Shown in pieces: positions 26,074 to 34,668 of a stretch of DNA of 64,000 nucleotides. A model generated the notes under the pieces. It worked only from the letters and a program-made list of their open reading frames with translations, was not told where the DNA came from and did no database searches. Source of the stretch: Piscirickettsiaceae bacterium. GTDB lineage: Bacteria; Pseudomonadota; Gammaproteobacteria; Nitrosococcales; Methylophagaceae. Numbering within the stretch: the stretch's first letter is position 1; each line of letters starts with the position of its first letter. The stretch lies in assembly GCA_013215775.1 (NCBI GenBank), contig JABSQO010000003.1, positions 86,784 to 150,783 on the forward strand, given 5' to 3'. The position numbers were made by a program, and so were the translations under genes.

Positions 26074-27333
26074 CTACAAACTCACACCGATGATTTGAAC
26101 TTTGCGAACTGGATACTCTAATTCAATCGGGTAACCAATCGCATCGGTGCTGTGTTCTATGTTCATTGTTTTGTCCACATCTCGCGTGCCAGGCTTGTAT
26201 ATGGTCTGCTCAAGCGAATCAATGAGAAATTTACACCCTCTATCGACCTTGAATTTAATATCACCGTTGCCGCTCTTTAACATGCGATTTACAGCATTAA
26301 CTCGGTCTGCAATTTTCGGATGTTTTCTTCTGTGCTTAATTCGCTTAAAGCCCTTTTCGCGGAAAATATCGAGGTCAGTTTCGCCCCTGGCGTGCTGTGT
26401 CCAACCACCTGCGGGATCGGGGTAGACCGTCACCTGCTTCAGTTTTCTCCAGAACCTTCTCTCCAGCTCGTTACACACCTCTTCCGTGTTTGAGCCGAAT
26501 AGGACCAGCTCTCCGACAGCCCACAGCTCGCCATTGAGTTGTGGCTGCAATATGACCGTACTCATTGGATCGATGTTGAAATCCTGTCCAATCCATATTG
26601 GAAGCGTTGGGTTAAAGTCGTACCGACCGACATGAAGGTTTCTATCGAAGGCGTGATACACCCGACCGCTCATTGTCTCGAAACTTGCCTCGAACTCCTG
26701 TTTGAATGATTTCTCATCCATATCAGCCCGGGCAGCCTCAATCTCCGCCGCCGGGATAAATGGAGACATGATTGTTGGGAACTGCCAGCTCGCCCACATA
26801 CCCGCTTTGCGTAATTCGTCTTTCTGACCCAGCGTCCACACTTCATAAAGGTGGTTGTATGATTTTGGTGTGCCGATGAACAGCGCGTGTCCGCCTGTCG
26901 ATGCGAGTGTTGGTCGAAGAACCAAACTCCACACCTCTGCCCTCATATCCTGAAACTCATCAAGAACAACATAGTGAAGTCCGACACCACGAAGACTGTC
27001 CGGCTTGTCAGCGCCCTTCAGCTCAACAATCGTCCCGTTTACCAACCAAATAGTCATGCTGGTCTCGTTCAGCTTTTTAACCCACTTTCGAGGGAATGAA
27101 TCGAGTAGTTCTTGCCACATGATTTGTTTGGCCATTCGATATGTTGGCGCCACGTACCATATCAATCTCTTTTGAATTTTGGCCGCATTTACAATTGCCG
27201 TTTTAGCAAGCTGAGTTTTGCCCCACCGACGGCCTGCGACAACCACCTTAAACCTAGACCTGTAGTTAAAAACCTCTGCTTGACCAGGGTGCAAGGCCAG
27301 GCGAATGCTTTGAGATAAAGTATTAACCTTCAT
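26074..27333 (-). CDS. Terminase large subunit
   Basis: The 419-residue protein has an ATPase domain with Walker A GRRWGKT at 34-40 and Walker B VVLDE at 122-126, coupling motif GTP near 155, then an RNase H-like nuclease domain starting at Asp251 (IGQDFN) and closing with STDAIGY. It drives and cuts DNA during packaging. I place the start at the ATG at 27333 because it gives the usual spacing to Walker A; an upstream ATG at 27366 lies deep in the small-subunit gene. Confidence 0.93.
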   Translation of the reverse strand: MKVNTLSQSIRLALHPGQAEVFNYRSRFKVVVAGRRWGKTQLAKTAIVNAAKIQKRLIWYVAPTYRMAKQIMWQELLDSFPRKWVKKLNETSMTIWLVNGTIVELKGADKPDSLRGVGLHYVVLDEFQDMRAEVWSLVLRPTLASTGGHALFIGTPKSYNHLYEVWTLGQKDELRKAGMWASWQFPTIMSPFIPAAEIEAARADMDEKSFKQEFEASFETMSGRVYHAFDRNLHVGRYDFNPTLPIWIGQDFNIDPMSTVILQPQLNGELWAVGELVLFGSNTEEVCNELERRFWRKLKQVTVYPDPAGGWTQHARGETDLDIFREKGFKRIKHRRKHPKIADRVNAVNRMLKSGNGDIKFKVDRGCKFLIDSLEQTIYKPGTRDVDKTMNIEHSTDAIGYPIELEYPVRKVQIIGVSL

Positions 27334-28009
27334 CTGCAACAATCCCTTCTTCCGCTTCCTCGTCAAACCCTTCTTCTACGATGTCTTGCGAGCCGTCCTC
27401 CAAGATGCCGCCAAGCCCATCTCCAACGCCCATAGTTTGAGCAGACGCTTTATTCCTAATGTCATCCATTTCTTTCTCTGTCAGCAGTACAATTGGCAAT
27501 TCAGGTAGGTCGTCCAGATCAACAAACCCCTCCTGGTCAATGCCTAGCGCCTTCCATGCTTGATCCATAGTTCTGCCAGCAATTTGAGCCATTAGGTTCA
27601 GCACTTTCATATCCGGTTCTGCGGCGGCCACACCACCCGTATCTTTGATAGCTTTTTGAGCCATCATCATCATCATCTTGCTAATGTTCTCTTGGGTCTT
27701 AAACGCTCGCTCTTTGCTTTCGTGAACTCGCATCGGAAGAATTTTTGCGTTCTTAGCGACCTCATCTTTGATCGACTCTTCAGCCCCAGAAACTATTGAC
27801 TCTGACTTAGCGCCCTTGAGGATTCCGTCTGCTTTGAATTTTCTTGAAAGGTGCTCGCGAGATGAGCCAATTTTTTCCGCTATTTGAGACAACGTGAATT
27901 CGCCAGACTCCCACAATGCTTTAGCTTCCGCCCACTGCGCGGGGGTGATTCGCTTAGCTGGTCTCTTCTTTGGCTTTTTGCTTTCTTCTTCTTTCTCAGC
28001 CACGATCAT
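27323..28009 (-). CDS. Terminase small subunit
   Basis: The 228-residue protein has a basic N-terminus, a helix-turn-helix (FTLSQIAEKIGSSREHLSRK, about residues 38-57), a helical middle and a very acidic C-terminus. This fits a small terminase, which recognises the packaging site. It overlaps the large-subunit gene. GGAG lies only two bases before the ATG at 28009; a GTG two codons on (28003) has better spacing and may be used. Confidence 0.83.
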   Translation of the reverse strand: MIVAEKEEESKKPKKRPAKRITPAQWAEAKALWESGEFTLSQIAEKIGSSREHLSRKFKADGILKGAKSESIVSGAEESIKDEVAKNAKILPMRVHESKERAFKTQENISKMMMMMAQKAIKDTGGVAAAEPDMKVLNLMAQIAGRTMDQAWKALGIDQEGFVDLDDLPELPIVLLTEKEMDDIRNKASAQTMGVGDGLGGILEDGSQDIVEEGFDEEAEEGIVADEG

Positions 28010-28012
28010 TCT

Positions 28013-28044
28013 CCAAAAAAATACGAGCGGTGGGGAAACCGCTC
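28013..28044 (-). terminator. Terminator-like hairpin in the terS leader
   Basis: On the minus strand GAGCGGT and ACCGCTC form a seven-pair stem with TTTCCCC-type loop, followed by GTATTTTTTT. It lies between the palindromic site at 28121 and the small-terminase start, so it may act as an attenuator. Confidence 0.65.
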
Positions 28045-28115
28045 ATTTGGAGGAGATCTGTCTGCCGTAGCAGAGTCTTTCTCGAATTGTTCATATTATA
28101 TGTCCTTCTCTTGCC

Positions 28116-28138
28116 ATATTCAAGTCACCCGTGACTTA
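28116..28138 (-). promoter_or_regulatory. Palindromic operator ahead of terminase genes
   Basis: CAAGTCACCCGTGACTTA (28121-28138) differs from the consensus at one base, with GAATAT following on the minus strand (28116-28121). It would serve the start of the virion block. Confidence 0.6.
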
Positions 28139-28165
28139 TTTAGTTAATTAATTTTCAGCCGCTAT

Positions 28166-28265
28166 GTGCGGGCTGTTTATGATTTTCCGCAAGTGTTTAT
28201 ATTATTAATAATTAAAATAAAATAAAAAAATATAGTAATAGTGATAGAGCACAAACAACCCGCAC
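28166..28265. repeat. Inverted repeat around an AT-rich segment next to terS
   Basis: GTGCGGGCTGTTT (28166-28178) and AAACAACCCGCAC (28253-28265) are inverted copies with one mismatch. Between them lies a run of almost pure A and T (about 28196-28240). Such a layout could be a replication start, a packaging site or simply a large terminator stem. No gene lies between 28139 and 28277. Confidence 0.5.
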
Positions 28266-28277
28266 AGAGAGGATCTG

Positions 28278-28529
28278 CTACGGCTTCATAAGCGCCATGC
28301 CGCTTACAGTAGGTGCGATTACCTGTCTACTGCGGCCGCGTCGCACTTCAGTGCCCTTCTTTTCAATCAAACCCTTCTTAATCAGCGACCGCGTGGAGAA
28401 GTGCAGCGATTGCTTGGTGGTCTCGTACGGTAGCGCCATCACTAGCTGATCCGTGTCTAAAAACGAACCATCTGGATTCGCTCGGACAATTGCGCTCATC
28501 AACTGGCCCTGTTTTGTTGTTAATGCCAT
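28278..28529 (-). CDS. Small winged-helix protein
   Basis: The 83-residue protein has a helix-turn-helix followed by a basic wing (GLIEKKGTEVRRGRSRQVIAP), as in MarR-like or DprA-tail winged helices. It is the last gene of the ParB/ABC/GNAT operon and overlaps the GNAT-like gene by 10 bp. A DNA-binding regulator of the operon or of the adjoining late genes is possible. Confidence 0.7.
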   Translation of the reverse strand: MALTTKQGQLMSAIVRANPDGSFLDTDQLVMALPYETTKQSLHFSTRSLIKKGLIEKKGTEVRRGRSRQVIAPTVSGMALMKP

Positions 28530-29395
28530 TCTGTGTTCCTCAACTTCTCTTCTGCCGGTTGCTCATCAAAAGCCAAGAGTGGAATACTCTCCGGTAATTT
28601 CGTATCTACATCTGGGTTTTGATATACGCCGTACATCGGACTTCCAAACACTAACTGCTGTATGTTTTTGATTAGAGTGGGTATCTCCATCAAGTCTACT
28701 TTTGACGTACCGGTGTTTAGATTGCTTCCGGTCTTTTCAAGCGCCGAATGTCGGTAGTAAAACTCTCTAATTTCTTGAATAACTCTCGCCTTGTGCCCAG
28801 GAGACATCGCCTCCAATTCCTTTAGCACTCCGTCGTGGTCTGCGGGATGACAGTCAAAAAGCCTCTTCATAAACTTCAGCCCCTTCTCGTATGCGGCCGC
28901 CTGCTTTGGCTTGACGAATTTGAAACCAGCTCGAATTGCAAATGGATTAAACTTGCTCATTGAAGATTGGATCTCCATGAACTGCTTGCCCTCCATTCTG
29001 GCAATTAGATTTAACATTCGGTACGAAACCCCACCGGCTCTGAATAATGTGTCTACCACTATTCTCGAACACAGAACGAATTTCTTATTAACAAACTTGG
29101 CTCGATATGTGTTGGTTGACTTCGTGTCTCTTCCTGGCTTCAGCCTCGGAAACAGAACATGTCTTCCGGCCAAAAGTAATCGCGGCGATGATATGACGGC
29201 GACGGCAACTAGCTGACTGCCCAACATACATCTCCAGACCCGCCCAACAACCCTTCCTTCTGATTTGTAGTGCAGCTCGTGAAGCTCATTCCAGTCGTCC
29301 TTAGTCCCTCGCTCTACTCTCATGTGTTTTAGCAGAGAAAGTTCCCCATACGCGCTCTCAGAGCGTTCAATGAGTGCGTATTCGTTCTCAATCAT
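28520..29395 (-). CDS. GNAT-like acetyltransferase-fold protein of the ABC ATPase operon
   Basis: The 291-residue protein has a GNAT-type core in its first 170 residues (LVAVAVISSPRLLLAG, then a strand-helix FVLCSRIVVDTLFRAGGVSYRML). Proteins of the COG2401 type fuse an ABC ATPase to such a domain; here the two are separate genes of one operon with two small membrane proteins between them. Substrate and activity are not known. The C-terminus (about 190-291) is unassigned. The ATG overlaps the preceding stop codon. Confidence 0.7.
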   Translation of the reverse strand: MIENEYALIERSESAYGELSLLKHMRVERGTKDDWNELHELHYKSEGRVVGRVWRCMLGSQLVAVAVISSPRLLLAGRHVLFPRLKPGRDTKSTNTYRAKFVNKKFVLCSRIVVDTLFRAGGVSYRMLNLIARMEGKQFMEIQSSMSKFNPFAIRAGFKFVKPKQAAAYEKGLKFMKRLFDCHPADHDGVLKELEAMSPGHKARVIQEIREFYYRHSALEKTGSNLNTGTSKVDLMEIPTLIKNIQQLVFGSPMYGVYQNPDVDTKLPESIPLLAFDEQPAEEKLRNTEWH

Positions 29396-29732
29396 CTACA
29401 ATTCTCAACTCATGCTTTGGCTCTACTATTTTCAGCTCAAATTTTGGCTTTCTTTTGAACATGTCCCACAGACTTACGTCAGCGAAATTATCGTGAACAT
29501 AAATCGCGGCTATGATGCCAAGACTGCCTCCAACACCAGATACGCCAATAAATAAGAAACCATCGCCAGCAACAGCATACTTAACAAAGAAATACCCAGC
29601 CACCGTAATACCCCAGCTCGTGACAAAAGCCAAAAGGTAACGAGACTGATGTACGTTCTTTGAATTAAATCCAAGTAGAAATACATTAAAAAATGTAGAT
29701 ATGAACAAAATCCCATGATCTACAAGCCCCAT
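29388..29732 (-). CDS. Membrane protein of the ParB/ABC operon
   Basis: The 114-residue protein has three hydrophobic segments (about residues 5-22, 32-52 and 56-80) and a cytoplasmic-looking charged C-terminus (MFKRKPKFELKIVEPKH). No family is recognised. It overlaps the genes on both sides, so it is almost surely made together with the ABC ATPase and GNAT-like protein and may anchor them. Confidence 0.7.
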   Translation of the reverse strand: MGLVDHGILFISTFFNVFLLGFNSKNVHQSRYLLAFVTSWGITVAGYFFVKYAVAGDGFLFIGVSGVGGSLGIIAAIYVHDNFADVSLWDMFKRKPKFELKIVEPKHELRIVDD

Positions 29733-29869
29733 TCGTCATCGTCCTCGTCGTAAAACTCTTGCGAGCCGTAAATCGCAACAAGAACCAAAACAACGATGCC
29801 GATAACAGCCACCGCACCGACAATGGATAGCACTAACACTAGCCAGCTCAACATCTCTGCCTCAATCAT
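29720..29869 (-). CDS. Small single-span membrane protein
   Basis: The 49-residue protein has one long hydrophobic segment and an acidic tail (DEDDDEWGL). I chose the ATG at 29869 because it overlaps the ABC ATPase stop as ATGATTGA; a longer frame upstream lies inside that gene. Confidence 0.65.
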   Translation of the reverse strand: MIEAEMLSWLVLVLSIVGAVAVIGIVVLVLVAIYGSQEFYDEDDDEWGL

Positions 29870-30494
29870 GTTCCACCTCAATCTTGTCTCTAAAATACTT
29901 TTCAACGTAAAGGTTTGGACCCAACTCTTCTTTCAAGTCCATGTGCGTTGTCGCAACCATGACGGTCTTGCCCAGTTTTCTTGCCACCTTCTGCAAGTTG
30001 AAGGCAACAACTTTTGCCGTCACTCGATCTAGCGCTGCTGTAAACTCATCGGCTACCCAAACATCCGCCTCTGATTCAATAACTTTCGCCAGTCTGAACC
30101 GATACTTCTGCCCGTCGGACAACTCTGAAGGCTTGCGAACAAACAAGTAGGCATCGTTCAGCCCCGCCAGGCTAAGTAAGCGAAGTGCGTCTGACATATT
30201 CTTGCCAAGCTGGTCGATAAGAGGTCTGTCGTCGTATTCAATACTGTCGATGTCGGCTACGGAATTGCCATCTTCAAGCATCAATTTCGCAAGGTCTCTC
30301 ATAAGCAATGATTTCCCCGAGCCAGATTGACCGGTTATGTAACAAATGTCGCCATCATTGATTTCAATCTTGAAGTTGTCGTAAATAACAAACTCCTTGT
30401 CGGACAAACCCAGTCCAAACGCCTCCGACACCTCCAGAACTCTTGGCGTGCGCTCCACCGATGATTTGAACTTCTTACTTATTGTGTATTGCAT
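29862..30494 (-). CDS. ABC-type ATPase, COG2401-like, stand-alone
   Basis: The 210-residue protein is a full ABC nucleotide-binding domain: Walker A GQSGSGKS at 55-62, signature LSDGQ at 125-129, Walker B VWVADE at 145-150 and switch His184 in TTHMD. There are no membrane segments in it. It is unlike transport ATPases and closest in kind to ATPases fused to acetyltransferase domains. The gene directly follows a ParB-like gene with no gap. DNA or protein remodelling is more likely than transport, but this is inference. Confidence 0.85.
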   Translation of the reverse strand: MQYTISKKFKSSVERTPRVLEVSEAFGLGLSDKEFVIYDNFKIEINDGDICYITGQSGSGKSLLMRDLAKLMLEDGNSVADIDSIEYDDRPLIDQLGKNMSDALRLLSLAGLNDAYLFVRKPSELSDGQKYRFRLAKVIESEADVWVADEFTAALDRVTAKVVAFNLQKVARKLGKTVMVATTHMDLKEELGPNLYVEKYFRDKIEVEHD

Positions 30495-31172
30495 TTAATC
30501 CCCGACGAGATTGGTCATGAACGAATTAAAAGCGACGTGACCCTTCTCTCCGGTCTCATCTTCTAATCTGCCCATGAACTTGCCGATCATTCTTGCCATG
30601 TCTACGGTGACTCGCTTGAAGCCAAACGCCTCGCCCAAAGGTACTTCGCCAGCTTCAATTTCTTTGGCTTTGGCTTCTGCTTTCTCGGTGTGTTCTTTGA
30701 CTTCGGTATCGAGGTCGTCGATCACAGAACTTAAATCCATCTCAGCTAGGTCGGCGGTAAGAAAGTCAAGTTCGTTATCTTCGTAGCCCATGCCGGTCAT
30801 ATCAAAGTCCGCATCGACAACTAGGCTTTCCAGCTCTTGTTGCTCCAGCTCATAGTCGAAATTCACTCCGACAGACTTGTTATCAACTAATCTGGCCGCT
30901 TTTATCTGATCGTCTGTCAAGTCATCTAACACAATCGTTGGAACGTACGTCATACCCAAGCTAATCGCTGCCAGACGACGCCCATGACCCGCCACGATGA
31001 CATTGTTCTTATCTACCCAAATGGATGAGTTAAAACCGAAGCGACGAATACTCTCAACAATCACGGCCACGTCTTTGTCAGTGTGAATCTTTGCGTTGTT
31101 TTCGTAAGGCACCAGATCTTCAACTTTGAATTGAATCACGGGTCTGCCCTTGATTAAACTATCCTCGCTCAT
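30495..31172 (-). CDS. ParB-like protein 2
   Basis: The 225-residue protein has a ParB/Srx N-terminal domain: DLVPYENNAKIHTDKDVAVI, then VIVAGHGRRLAAISLGM, with the GHGR version of the ParB CTP/ATP-binding motif. The C-terminal half is acidic and helical, without a clear ParB helix-turn-helix. In phages such domains often sit beside methyltransferases; none is seen here. It overlaps the small Cys-rich gene by 14 bp. Confidence 0.82.
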   Translation of the reverse strand: MSEDSLIKGRPVIQFKVEDLVPYENNAKIHTDKDVAVIVESIRRFGFNSSIWVDKNNVIVAGHGRRLAAISLGMTYVPTIVLDDLTDDQIKAARLVDNKSVGVNFDYELEQQELESLVVDADFDMTGMGYEDNELDFLTADLAEMDLSSVIDDLDTEVKEHTEKAEAKAKEIEAGEVPLGEAFGFKRVTVDMARMIGKFMGRLEDETGEKGHVAFNSFMTNLVGD

Positions 31173-31305
31173 GTTCCATCGCCCCGTCGTTGAAATCTAG
31201 GTCGTCAGACTCTTCAAACATTTCTCCAGAGTCGCAATCGCCGCAATCCTCGCTGGTGCGTCTTGACTTGCACAGGGCGCAGTCATCTCCAAACTTAAAA
31301 CCCAT
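31159..31305 (-). CDS. Small cysteine-rich, zinc-ribbon-like protein
   Basis: This 48-residue frame starts at the ATG at 31305 and ends inside the ParB-like 2 gene. It has two CxxC pairs (CALC and CGDC) separated by eight residues and an acidic C-terminus. The spacing suggests a small zinc-binding knuckle. Position between two ParB-like genes with overlapping ends supports it as real. Confidence 0.6.
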   Translation of the reverse strand: MGFKFGDDCALCKSRRTSEDCGDCDSGEMFEESDDLDFNDGAMEHERG

Positions 31306-31310
31306 TGGTA

Positions 31311-31991
31311 TTAGCCTCCATTTTCACTCTCCATCATTTCTCGATATTTAGTTGCGACCCACACGAGAGCGTCTCCGGCATTTGTCAGAGAGTCCGCTTG
31401 GTCTAGTTTTTGTGTCTTCATTACAAAGCTCATTAGCTCGGTAACATCATCTGCGTCTTCCATTGCTACCTTGAAACGCATTATTTGGTGTGTCTGTGTT
31501 GGCGCAGCCGCTAAGTCCCCTAGTGCGGGTAGTTCGTCATCTTCACCCAAATCTAAGTCGTCCAAATCTATACTCTTAGCTGAAAAGATAGATTCAAACT
31601 CCGCGTCGGAGAAAGGAGTAAAAGTGGATAGAACTTCAGCACCGCCTAAATCTTCCAACAACTCGGCTAACTTCAGCGTGTCGTCAGAACCATATCGACC
31701 GTTGTCGATCAGGCTGATTTCTTTTGCTCTCGTGTCGTCTATGACACCGAGATTAAGTACGGGAATTGATTCTGAAAGTTTATTGACGGCTATCTCTGCT
31801 CGATGCTCACCTCCAAGAATTTGGAGTGTGCCATCAGGCAATGTTCTTACGATTACTGGCTTGAACATACCCAGTCTGTCGATTGATCCTTCTAGCTTTT
31901 GTTCGTTCTCTGGACTCACTATATTGGTGTTCCAAGGATTCGGTTTCAATAGCGTCGGATCTAGTTGTTCTAATTTCATATTTTTCTTCAA
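31311..31991 (-). CDS. ParB-like protein 1
   Basis: The 226-residue protein has a ParB N-terminal domain (LLKPNPWNTN, IDRLGMFKPVIVR and LQILGGEHRAEIAVNKL with the GEHR motif). The C-terminal half is acidic, then helical, with no recognised DNA-binding motif. It is the first gene of the eight-gene operon, downstream of the divergent palindromic site. It is related to, but clearly different from, ParB-like 2. Confidence 0.82.
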   Translation of the reverse strand: MKKNMKLEQLDPTLLKPNPWNTNIVSPENEQKLEGSIDRLGMFKPVIVRTLPDGTLQILGGEHRAEIAVNKLSESIPVLNLGVIDDTRAKEISLIDNGRYGSDDTLKLAELLEDLGGAEVLSTFTPFSDAEFESIFSAKSIDLDDLDLGEDDELPALGDLAAAPTQTHQIMRFKVAMEDADDVTELMSFVMKTQKLDQADSLTNAGDALVWVATKYREMMESENGG

Positions 31992-32010
31992 ACCTTATAC
32001 AAGACGTGCC

Positions 32011-32035
32011 ATAATAGTAAATCATTGGTGACTTA
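32011..32035. promoter_or_regulatory. Palindromic operator between divergent operons
   Basis: TAAATCATTGGTGACTTA (32018-32035) lies between the ParB operon (minus) and the helicase operon (plus). A -10-like TATTAT is on the minus strand at 32011-32016. It may control both directions. Confidence 0.55.
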
Positions 32036-32054
32036 CTTTCAAGAGGATTAAACA

Positions 32055-33761
32055 ATGTCTGTAATTCAAATCGCACACAACGCGGTCAAAGCTAAGTTAA
32101 TTGACGTACCAAGAGAGGTGAAGTTGAAAGTGTCTGAGCTCCTTTCTTATCGAGTGGAAGGTGCCGAACACGTGGCCACGACTAAATCTGTCGGGTGGAA
32201 TGGGCGGTCTTCGTTTTTTCACTTTAAGCAAGGGACATTTCCCGCTGGATTTGTTCATCGGATACATGATGGCCTGACGAGAGCTGGCTACACTGTGAAG
32301 ATCGTTAGAAAGGCTCTACCATTGCCTTTGGGCGACAAAAACCCGAAGGTGGATGACTTCCCAGAAGATCCCAGATACGATTATCAGGCGCTTACCGTCA
32401 AGAGATTGCTAAAGCATGGTCAGATAATCGCGCAGGTGGCGACAGGTGGCGGGAAGTCCAGAATTGCCAAGCTGGTTTACGCCACGATTAAGCGAGAAAC
32501 TTTGTTTCTAACAACCCGCTCCGTCTTAATGCACCAAATGAAAGATGCGTTTGAAAAAGACATGAAAATAAAAGTTGGCGTTATTGGCGAAGGTGAGTGG
32601 AACGCGACAAAGGGAATGAATGTTGCGATGGTTCAGACGATTGCCCCCTACGTTGACAAGAAGACGGTCGAAGGCGAGATTGAGCGATTTTTGATTGCCC
32701 AGTTCAACGCCGAAAAGAAAGCCATCGATGCCTTAAAGCTCAAGCTGAAAAAAGATAAGGCGACGCTTCGTGAAATAAACACCGAGATTGCTAGGTTGAG
32801 ACGAGCTTTGATCGCCAAGAGACCGTCTGACTCCAGACTAGCCACTGCCACCAAAGCGAAGGTTGCAAAGCACAATGCAAAACACTTGCAGGTTCTAAAG
32901 TTCTTGGAGCGATTTGAGGTTGTTATTCTTGAGGAGGCACATGAAGCCGGTGGCAATGGGTTCTTTGAGATTCTAAAGCGCTGTGTCAATGCTCATTACC
33001 GACTATCGCTTACAGCAACGCCGTTTATGAGAGACGACGAAGAAGCGAACATGCGGTTGATGGCCACCTCTGGTCCAATCGGCATTAAGATTTCAGAAGA
33101 CATGTTGATCAAGCGCGGAATTCTAGCGAAACCAATCTTTAAAATTGTCGATATGGGAGATCCAATTAAGAAACTTCACCCGAATTACAACAAAGTTCGT
33201 CGGACAACCCCCTGGCAGCGTGCCTACAAGCTCGGTATTGCCGAAAATGAGGTTAGAAACGAGATTATTGTTGAAGAGTGTGCACGATCTAAGCGCAATG
33301 GTCTGACCGCAATGGTGCTTGTTCACCACACGGCTCACGGTCATATTCTGAAAAAGATGATGTTGGCTGAAGGTATCAAGGCCGACTTTATCTATGGCAA
33401 GCACGAGCAGTCACAGCGTAAAAGAGCCCTGGCTCGGCTATCAAGTGGCGAGATTGACGTATTGATTGGCTCTACCATTCTCGATGTGGGCGTTGACGTC
33501 CCTGCCGTTGGTCTGGTGATACTTGCGGGCGGCGGTAAAGCGGAAGTCGCCCTGCGTCAAAGAATTGGACGTGGTTTGCGCTGTAAGAAAAGTGGGCCAA
33601 ACATTTGTTTAGTTGTTGACTTTTCTGACCTTCGCAACTCTCACCTAAAGGGTCACGCAATGCAACGTAGAGCGATTATCGAGGATACGCCTGGCTTCGC
33701 CGAAAACATTCTTCCAAAGGGTGTCGATTTCGACTACGAAGAGCTAGGGTTAGCGGCATAG
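32055..33761 (+). CDS. SF2 DNA/RNA helicase with coiled-coil insert
   Basis: The 568-residue protein has an N-terminal domain of about 105 residues, then helicase motifs: Q-like RYDYQALTVK, Walker A ATGGGKS at 129-135, motif II EEAH (near 310), motif III SLTATP, and in the second domain DVGVDVP and QRIGRGLR. A charged coiled-coil insert lies at about 215-275. It resembles UvsW/RAD25-type helicases used in phage recombination and fork repair. The ATG has a good AGAGGA ribosome site. It opens the only plus-strand block. Confidence 0.9.
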   Translation: MSVIQIAHNAVKAKLIDVPREVKLKVSELLSYRVEGAEHVATTKSVGWNGRSSFFHFKQGTFPAGFVHRIHDGLTRAGYTVKIVRKALPLPLGDKNPKVDDFPEDPRYDYQALTVKRLLKHGQIIAQVATGGGKSRIAKLVYATIKRETLFLTTRSVLMHQMKDAFEKDMKIKVGVIGEGEWNATKGMNVAMVQTIAPYVDKKTVEGEIERFLIAQFNAEKKAIDALKLKLKKDKATLREINTEIARLRRALIAKRPSDSRLATATKAKVAKHNAKHLQVLKFLERFEVVILEEAHEAGGNGFFEILKRCVNAHYRLSLTATPFMRDDEEANMRLMATSGPIGIKISEDMLIKRGILAKPIFKIVDMGDPIKKLHPNYNKVRRTTPWQRAYKLGIAENEVRNEIIVEECARSKRNGLTAMVLVHHTAHGHILKKMMLAEGIKADFIYGKHEQSQRKRALARLSSGEIDVLIGSTILDVGVDVPAVGLVILAGGGKAEVALRQRIGRGLRCKKSGPNICLVVDFSDLRNSHLKGHAMQRRAIIEDTPGFAENILPKGVDFDYEELGLAA

Positions 33762-33839
33762 CTAAGGTAGAATAGAATACTTTATTTTAGACGTGATATT
33801 ATGTTTTCACGCTATCAAATACACTATACGGAGAGAGAG

Positions 33840-34142
33840 ATGTCACAAGAAGAACAAGAGCCATTTAAGAGACAAACTATGGGGCTCACACCTACGGGCT
33901 CAACTAAGATAAAAGAGCTTGCTAAAAAATACAATGTCAACATGTATGTGGTGGTTGACGTAATGATTAAATCTGCCGATGAGGAGTCTGATAACTTTAA
34001 ACACTTTATGGACATTGCGGTCGAGCAGCACGCCAAGCACAAAGCAGTGTCGAAAGAAATTAGCGATGCCGTTAGCCAAGTGACGGCGGGCATGACCCCA
34101 GAGCAGGTTGTGGACTTGCTAGAAAAAGCAAAACAACTTTAA
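33840..34142 (+). CDS. Small helical protein, possible DNA-binding
   Basis: The 100-residue protein has an N-terminal part (TMGLTPTGSTKIKELAKKYNVNMYVVVDVMI) that could be a short helix-turn-helix and a C-terminal helical part ending MTPEQVVDLLEKAKQL. I chose the ATG at 33840, directly after GGAGAGAG. It follows the helicase gene by 78 bp. Function unknown. Confidence 0.7.
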   Translation: MSQEEQEPFKRQTMGLTPTGSTKIKELAKKYNVNMYVVVDVMIKSADEESDNFKHFMDIAVEQHAKHKAVSKEISDAVSQVTAGMTPEQVVDLLEKAKQL

Positions 34143-34188
34143 TTTTAAAAAAGGTCGTTTACATGGCCTTTATTTTTGTTAGTATAAG

Positions 34189-34206
34189 TAAGTCACAAGT
34201 GACTAA
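34189..34206 (+). promoter_or_regulatory. Palindromic operator in the plus-strand block
   Basis: TAAGTCACAAGTGACTAA differs from the consensus at one base and lies 14 bp before the next start codon. It is the only copy fully within the plus-strand block. Confidence 0.55.
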
Positions 34207-34219
34207 TCAAGGAAATGAC

Positions 34220-34435
34220 ATGTTAGAGCAATTGAGAAAAATGTATAAGCAGTTCACTCGCAAAAGCAGAGTGAGAAAAGCGCTATCAACGCCACAGGGT
34301 CGTTTGGACATTCTGAAGGCTGGGTATAAGAAGTTCAGTAGTGAGTTAACCGAGCGTGAACGTAAGCAGATGCGTAAAGACATCAAAAAGCTAGAGCGTG
34401 AAATTCGACGCGACAACAGACAGCAGGTGAAATGA
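34220..34435 (+). CDS. Small basic coiled-coil protein
   Basis: This 71-residue protein is highly basic and helical (RKQMRKDIKKLEREIRRDNRQ). AAGGAAA lies six bases before the ATG at 34220. The longer upstream frame would start before the palindromic site and is not preferred. It may bind nucleic acid. The next gene overlaps its stop. Confidence 0.65.
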   Translation: MLEQLRKMYKQFTRKSRVRKALSTPQGRLDILKAGYKKFSSELTERERKQMRKDIKKLEREIRRDNRQQVK

Positions 34436-34668
34436 TGAAACTGATATGGAAACTGCCAATCTTGTCGATCACGGCGTTGCTAGTCGTTGTTGCGGGCATG
34501 TTCGCGTCAGCGGTGGTGATGTTAGTAGTCGTATTGATAATTGGCTTGCTCTTGGTTGGGTGCTCTCTTTTTGTACCCGTATATGCCGCGTTTTGGTTTT
34601 ATGGCGAGGTTAAAGCGACCATCACGACAGAGAAAAAGCCAGTCAGCCTAACCGTTGTCAAGAAGTGA
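34432..34668 (+). CDS. Small two-span membrane protein
   Basis: The 78-residue protein has two long hydrophobic segments (about residues 8-32 and 34-58) and a basic tail. It overlaps its neighbours on both sides (ATGATGA, GTGA). It is one of several tiny membrane proteins in this operon. Confidence 0.65.
   Translation: MMKLIWKLPILSITALLVVVAGMFASAVVMLVVVLIIGLLLVGCSLFVPVYAAFWFYGEVKATITTEKKPVSLTVVKK

Noticed and set aside
31159..31991. DNA methyltransferase beside the ParB-like genes
   Set aside because: Such pairs are common in phages, but no SAM motif or NPPY/DPPY box was seen in this operon.
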